A program made the translations under genes and the position numbers. A stretch of DNA of 9,239 nucleotides, taken from contig JASHUC010000368.1 in NCBI GenBank assembly GCA_030040235.1, positions 1-9,239 on the forward strand, in the 5' to 3' direction. The DNA is from Gammaproteobacteria bacterium (GTDB lineage Bacteria > Pseudomonadota > Gammaproteobacteria > Steroidobacterales > Steroidobacteraceae). Below the pieces are notes generated by a model. The model saw only the letters and a program-made list of their open reading frames with translations, was not told the origin of the DNA and did not search any database. Below, in pieces: positions 6,571 through 9,239 of the stretch. Position 1 is the stretch's first letter. The number at the start of each line of letters is the position of its first letter.

Positions 6571-6576
6571 TATGAT
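6571..6576 (+). promoter_or_regulatory. Candidate -10 element TATGAT
   Basis: TATGAT matches five of six bases of the -10 consensus and would start a transcript near 6583, giving a leader of about 29 bases before the TTG at 6612. No -35 is visible, because that region is occupied by the hairpin arm. Confidence 0.4.
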
Positions 6577-6601
6577 GACCATGGACTCGCCGCTCGTCGC
6601 C

Positions 6602-6606
6602 GGAGA
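6602..6606 (+). promoter_or_regulatory. Ribosome binding site deciding a TTG start
   Basis: GGAGA lies five bases before the TTG at 6612. No ATG or GTG in this frame is positioned to give a complete signal peptide, and the nearby ATGs at 6572, 6575 and 6581 are out of frame. This supports TTG initiation. Confidence 0.6.
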
Positions 6607-6611
6607 AACCG

Positions 6612-7589
6612 TTGGAACGCCGATGGCTGGGCCCACGCCGGGCCATTCTCCTTTTGACTCTGGCCCTCGCAGCCCCGCACGGGGCCTGGGCCGCCTGCGA
6701 TGAGCGCTGCCTCGATGCGCTCGCCAACCGGTATCTGCAGGCGCTTCTCGCGCACGACCCCGCCGAGCTTCCCACGACCAAGGACGTACGCTTCACGGAG
6801 AACACGATCGAGCTGCCCCTCGGCCAGGGGCTGTGGACGACGATCAGCGGGCTCAAGACCTACCGCCATCTCATTCCGGATCCGGACTCGGGCCAGGTCG
6901 GCCTCTATGCCGCGATCGAGGAGAATGGAACAGGGGCTCTGCTCGCGGCGCGTTTGAGATTGCGAGGCGAGCGGGTCTCTGAGCTCGAGACGATCGTCGT
7001 GCGGGCCGGAGACATGGGGGCCTTCTTGAGGACCGATGCGACGGATGTGCAGCCGGGCTTCAAGGAGCTCGTCCCGCCGGCGCGCCGCGCCTCCCGCCAG
7101 GATCTGATCGCGACGGCCAATCTCTACTTCGAAGGGCTCGAGCAGAGCAGCGGCGAGATCGTGCCATTCAGCGAGGAGTGTCAGCGTTTCGAGAATGGTG
7201 TGCAGACAGCGGGCAGCGCCCGATCCGGCATGCGCCCACGGCCGCCCATGAAGCTGCCGGACGGCCGGACCTGGTCGATGCCGACGGGCTGCCGTGCATC
7301 CTTCGACACGCGGATGTTCAGCTATATCTCGCGCATCGACCACCGGCGCTTCCCCGTCGTCGACCGCTCGCGCGGCGTGGTCATGTCCTTCGTCATGTTT
7401 CAGCACGAGGGCAATGTGAAGGCCGCGGACGTGCCCGGCGTCGGCAAGGTGGCGATGTCACCGGCTGCGTTGCGGCCGTTCTCGGTCGTCATTGCGGAGA
7501 CCTTCGAGATCAAGAGCGGCAAGATCCGCGACATCGAGGCGGACATGACGAAGCTCCCCTACGGCGCGGGCACGGGGTGGACGCCGTAA
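6612..7589 (+). CDS. Secreted DUF8021-like protein
   Basis: The 325-residue product begins at a TTG codon with a basic n-region (RRWLGPRR), a hydrophobic stretch (about 11-22) and a likely signal peptidase site after AWA at 27, so it is exported. Right after it comes CDERC (29-33), then two halves that look related. Residues about 34-135 include YLQALLAHDPAELP, VRFTENTIELPLGQGLW, and GLYAAIEENGTGALLAARLR ending in SELETIVVRAG. Residues about 160-315 include ATANLYFEGLEQSSGEIVPF with FVMFQHEGNVK and TFEIKSGKIRDIEA. This duplicated SnoaL/NTF2-like arrangement matches proteins I know as DUF8021; the name is recalled, not searched. Two more cysteines (in SEECQRF and PTGCRASF) could form a disulfide. 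No catalytic residues can be named. It is convergent with the hydrolase gene downstream. Confidence 0.85.
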   Translation: MERRWLGPRRAILLLTLALAAPHGAWAACDERCLDALANRYLQALLAHDPAELPTTKDVRFTENTIELPLGQGLWTTISGLKTYRHLIPDPDSGQVGLYAAIEENGTGALLAARLRLRGERVSELETIVVRAGDMGAFLRTDATDVQPGFKELVPPARRASRQDLIATANLYFEGLEQSSGEIVPFSEECQRFENGVQTAGSARSGMRPRPPMKLPDGRTWSMPTGCRASFDTRMFSYISRIDHRRFPVVDRSRGVVMSFVMFQHEGNVKAADVPGVGKVAMSPAALRPFSVVIAETFEIKSGKIRDIEADMTKLPYGAGTGWTP

Positions 7590-7614
7590 CGGCCGCGCGG
7601 CGTGGACGCGGCCG
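7590..7614. terminator. Bidirectional terminator-like hairpin between convergent genes
   Basis: CGGCCGCG (7590-7597) and CGCGGCCG (7607-7614) form a perfect 8-bp stem around a nine-base loop. It occupies exactly the gap between the TAA at 7587-7589 and the opposing TAG at 7615-7617. No T-tract follows on either side. Its position suggests it ends transcription from both genes. Confidence 0.5.
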
Positions 7615-8502
7615 CTAGCCCTCGAGGAACCGGTATCTCAGCTCGGCACGCGCGTGTCGCTCGATGCGGCCGGCCGATGTGCCGGTGAAGTGCGCGGGGA
7701 AGAAAATCGCTCCCGAGTCGGCGTGCCGCTCGAGAAGGCGCTGCCTTGTCGCGCTCGCCCGGGCCGGATCCTCGTCGGCGAAGAATCCCGCATCCGGCCG
7801 GACGATCTGGATCGGATGGTGGAAGCAGTCGCCGGAGAAAATGGCGGGCTCGGCCCCGCACTGGGCGATCACGCAGAGATTGCCCGGCGAGTGACCGCTC
7901 GCATCCTCGAGCCAGACACCATCGCCGATCTCGCGGTGGATGCGCGTATCCATGTCCACGATATCGGCACGGCCGGCGTCCAGGATCGGTGCGACGCTGT
8001 CCTCGAAGGCTTCGCGGTGCGTCGCTTCGTGGCGCTGCGTGCTGAAGTACTCCAGATCTTTCCTGCCGAAGAGGTACCGCGCGTTGGGAAACGTCGGCAC
8101 CCACCGGCCATTCTCGAGCCGCGTGTTCCACCCGACATGGTCGAAATGCAGGTGGGTACACATCACGAGATGGATGTCCTGCGGCTTCAGGCCGGAGCGC
8201 GCGAGATTCTCGAGATACGGGCTCTTGAGGTGGCTCACGGAAGCGAGGCTTCTCTGCTTGTCGTTCCCGCAGCAGGTATCGATCAGCATGTTCCGCCCGT
8301 CCACGCGCAGGACGTAGCTGTGAACGCTGATCCGCATGCCCGCGCGATCCGGAGCATCGGCGAGATCGCCATCCCAGTACCAGCTCTTGAGACGAGCCAG
8401 GTCGTGTTCGGTGATGCTCGGGAGCGCTACGGCGAGCGGAATGACCGCATCGCCCTCGTAGACGCGCGAGATGCGCAAGCGGCCCAGGGTGAGGTCTCTC
8501 AT
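7615..8502 (-). CDS. Metallo-beta-lactamase-fold hydrolase
   Basis: The 295-residue protein is an MBL-fold metallo-hydrolase with every expected metal ligand: THLHFDH (His117, His119, Asp121, His122), His204 in DASGHSPGN, Asp225 in FSGDCFHHP, and His271 in FFPAHF. One metal would be held by His117/His119/His204 and the other by Asp121/His122/His271, with Asp225 bridging. Length and the N-terminal segment with LIDTCCGNDK fit the branch containing methyl-parathion-hydrolase-like and lactonase-like enzymes, so the substrate could be a lactone or an ester. It cannot be settled from sequence. No signal peptide is visible, so it is probably cytoplasmic. ATG 8502 is fixed by an in-frame TAG five codons upstream (8515-8517), although its Shine-Dalgarno is weak (AGAAG). 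It is divergent from the beta-propeller gene and convergent with the DUF8021-like gene. The family call is secure. Confidence 0.93.
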   Translation of the reverse strand: MRDLTLGRLRISRVYEGDAVIPLAVALPSITEHDLARLKSWYWDGDLADAPDRAGMRISVHSYVLRVDGRNMLIDTCCGNDKQRSLASVSHLKSPYLENLARSGLKPQDIHLVMCTHLHFDHVGWNTRLENGRWVPTFPNARYLFGRKDLEYFSTQRHEATHREAFEDSVAPILDAGRADIVDMDTRIHREIGDGVWLEDASGHSPGNLCVIAQCGAEPAIFSGDCFHHPIQIVRPDAGFFADEDPARASATRQRLLERHADSGAIFFPAHFTGTSAGRIERHARAELRYRFLEG

Positions 8503-8574
8503 GGACGGTGGCTTCTAGCGCAGCAGGCACATCGCGTCAATGCTCGCGCGGGGCGGGATCGCCGGTTCCGCAGC

Positions 8575-8580
8575 TATAAT
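8575..8580 (+). promoter_or_regulatory. Candidate -10 element TATAAT
   Basis: A perfect TATAAT stands 48 bases before the ATG at 8629 in otherwise GC-rich sequence. No good -35 is seen 16-19 bases upstream, where GGCGGGATCG lies. It would give a leader of about 40 bases. Confidence 0.5.
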
Positions 8581-8617
8581 CGTGGGTCACAGAGCCGTCG
8601 ATCGACCGCGACGGCCC

Positions 8618-8623
8618 GAGGAG
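8618..8623 (+). promoter_or_regulatory. Ribosome binding site for the beta-propeller protein
   Basis: GAGGAG ends five bases before the ATG at 8629, a near-ideal spacing. It fixes the start of a gene that runs off the window. Confidence 0.65.
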
Positions 8624-8628
8624 CCGCC

Positions 8629-9239
8629 ATGTCGACGCGAACCTGCTTGCTCACCGGTGCGATCTTCACGTGGGCGCTCACGCTGGCGGGACAGGCACTC
8701 GCCGCCGAGGCGACCCCGGCGAATGCCTTGCTCGCGAGCTCCAAGGGAGATCACACCCTCGCGATCGTCGATCCCGCATCCGACCGGGTGATCGCCAGGA
8801 TGCCGATCGGCCCGGATCCGCACGAGGTCATCGCGAGCGATGACGGCAGGACCGCCTACGTCTCGAACATGGGAAATTCCAACCTGCATCGCATCGACGT
8901 TCTCGACCTCGTCGGGCAACGGGCTCTCGATCCCATCGACACCGGCCCGCTGACCGGCGTGCATGGCCTTGCCGTCTCGCCCGGCAAGCTGTGGTTCACG
9001 GCGCAGGGCGCCATGGCCCTCGCGCGGCTCGACGTCGCCTCCCGGCGTGTGGACTGGATCATGGGAACGGGCCAGAGCTGGACTCACATGCTGATGCTCA
9101 CACCGAACCTCAGGGGCATCTACGCGACCAATGTCATGTCCGGATCGGTCAGCATCTTCGCGCTCGAGCCGGCCCCCGTGCCGGCCTTCGCGCCGCCTCC
9201 GGGTGCGCGCGGCCCGAACGCGAACCTCGCCCGCCCGCT
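8629..9239 (+). CDS. Secreted YncE/YVTN-like beta-propeller protein, 3'-partial
   Basis: The frame runs from ATG 8629 to the window edge without a stop, giving 203 residues. A signal peptide is clear (Arg4, hydrophobic 7-23, cleavage after ALA at 25), so it acts outside the cytoplasm. The mature part shows repeats typical of YncE/cytochrome-d1-like beta-propellers. The first blade has TLAIVDPASDRVIARMPIG (43-61), then PHEVIASDDGRTAYVSN (64-80); the next has LHRIDVLDL (86-94) and HGLAVSPGKLWFTAQG (112-127); a third has LARLDVASRRV (131-141), and a later blade strand reads GIYATNVMSGSVSIFAL (163-179). Residues 181-203 begin a Pro/Gly/Ala-rich loop of the kind that often interrupts such propellers. 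Such proteins are usually scaffolds or ligand binders, and no enzymatic residues are visible. It is divergent from the MBL hydrolase gene, with a TATAAT and a GAGGAG upstream. Fold call is good; function unknown. Confidence 0.85.
   Translation, partial: MSTRTCLLTGAIFTWALTLAGQALAAEATPANALLASSKGDHTLAIVDPASDRVIARMPIGPDPHEVIASDDGRTAYVSNMGNSNLHRIDVLDLVGQRALDPIDTGPLTGVHGLAVSPGKLWFTAQGAMALARLDVASRRVDWIMGTGQSWTHMLMLTPNLRGIYATNVMSGSVSIFALEPAPVPAFAPPPGARGPNANLARP

Noticed and set aside
6387..7406. 339-codon minus-strand frame
   Set aside because: Long, but antisense to the DUF8021-like gene, which has a signal peptide and family-like sequence. The translation is His/Arg/Glu rich with no motif and spans the hairpin and promoter.
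7559..8530. 323-codon minus-strand frame overlapping the MBL hydrolase
   Set aside because: Same strand but a different frame from the hydrolase, which holds all metal ligands. Arg/Pro/Ser-rich out-of-frame translation.
8587..9087. 166-codon minus-strand frame
   Set aside because: Antisense to the beta-propeller gene, which has a TATAAT, a GAGGAG and a signal peptide.
1..9239. CRISPR arrays, tRNA/rRNA genes, insertion sequences, attachment sites
   Set aside because: No regularly spaced repeats, no tRNA-like cloverleaf, no transposase or integrase frames and no long terminal repeats were seen on reading. Short or diverged examples could be missed by eye.

Overview
The window looks like chromosomal DNA from a high-GC Gram-negative bacterium. 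Several products carry Sec-type signal peptides, Shine-Dalgarno sequences are purine-rich, and both GTG and TTG starts are used. The gene types (LytS/LytTR two-component system, ankyrin repeat protein, type B carboxylesterase, DUF8021-like secreted protein) suit Steroidobacter/Xanthomonadales-like Gammaproteobacteria or Acidobacteriota. This placement is an impression from gene content, not a computed result.

Layout from left to right: (1) 1-732, the 3' part of an ankyrin-repeat gene; (2) 872-2449, an exported type B carboxylesterase with an intact-looking triad; (3) 2502-3217, a 55-codon gene overlapping by ATGA a nucleotidyltransferase-fold gene, resembling a two-gene toxin/antitoxin or MNT-type module, whose 3' end runs 71 bp into the opposing response-regulator gene; (4) 5750-3147 on the minus strand, a tightly packed operon of a LytS/YehU-type histidine kinase, a second four-helix membrane protein and a LytTR response regulator; (5) 5972-6499, a small secreted protein transcribed divergently from that operon; (6) 6612-7589, a secreted DUF8021-like protein from a TTG start; (7) 8502-7615 on the minus strand, a metallo-beta-lactamase-fold hydrolase; (8) 8629 to the window edge, the N-terminal part of a secreted YncE-like beta-propeller protein. 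A hairpin fills the gap between the stop codons of (6) and (7), and another lies between (5) and (6).

The most unusual element is the middle gene of the two-component operon. Its protein has the same four-helix layout as the kinase, and its cytoplasmic helix aligns without gaps to the kinase dimerisation helix. However, the phospho-acceptor histidine is replaced by serine and the ATPase domain is absent. It therefore looks like a degenerate kinase paralogue retained as a third component, perhaps a dimerisation partner or modulator. The adjacent divergent secreted protein is the simplest candidate target of the system. The second point of interest is the ATGA-coupled small-ORF/nucleotidyltransferase pair with an apparently replaced C-terminus.
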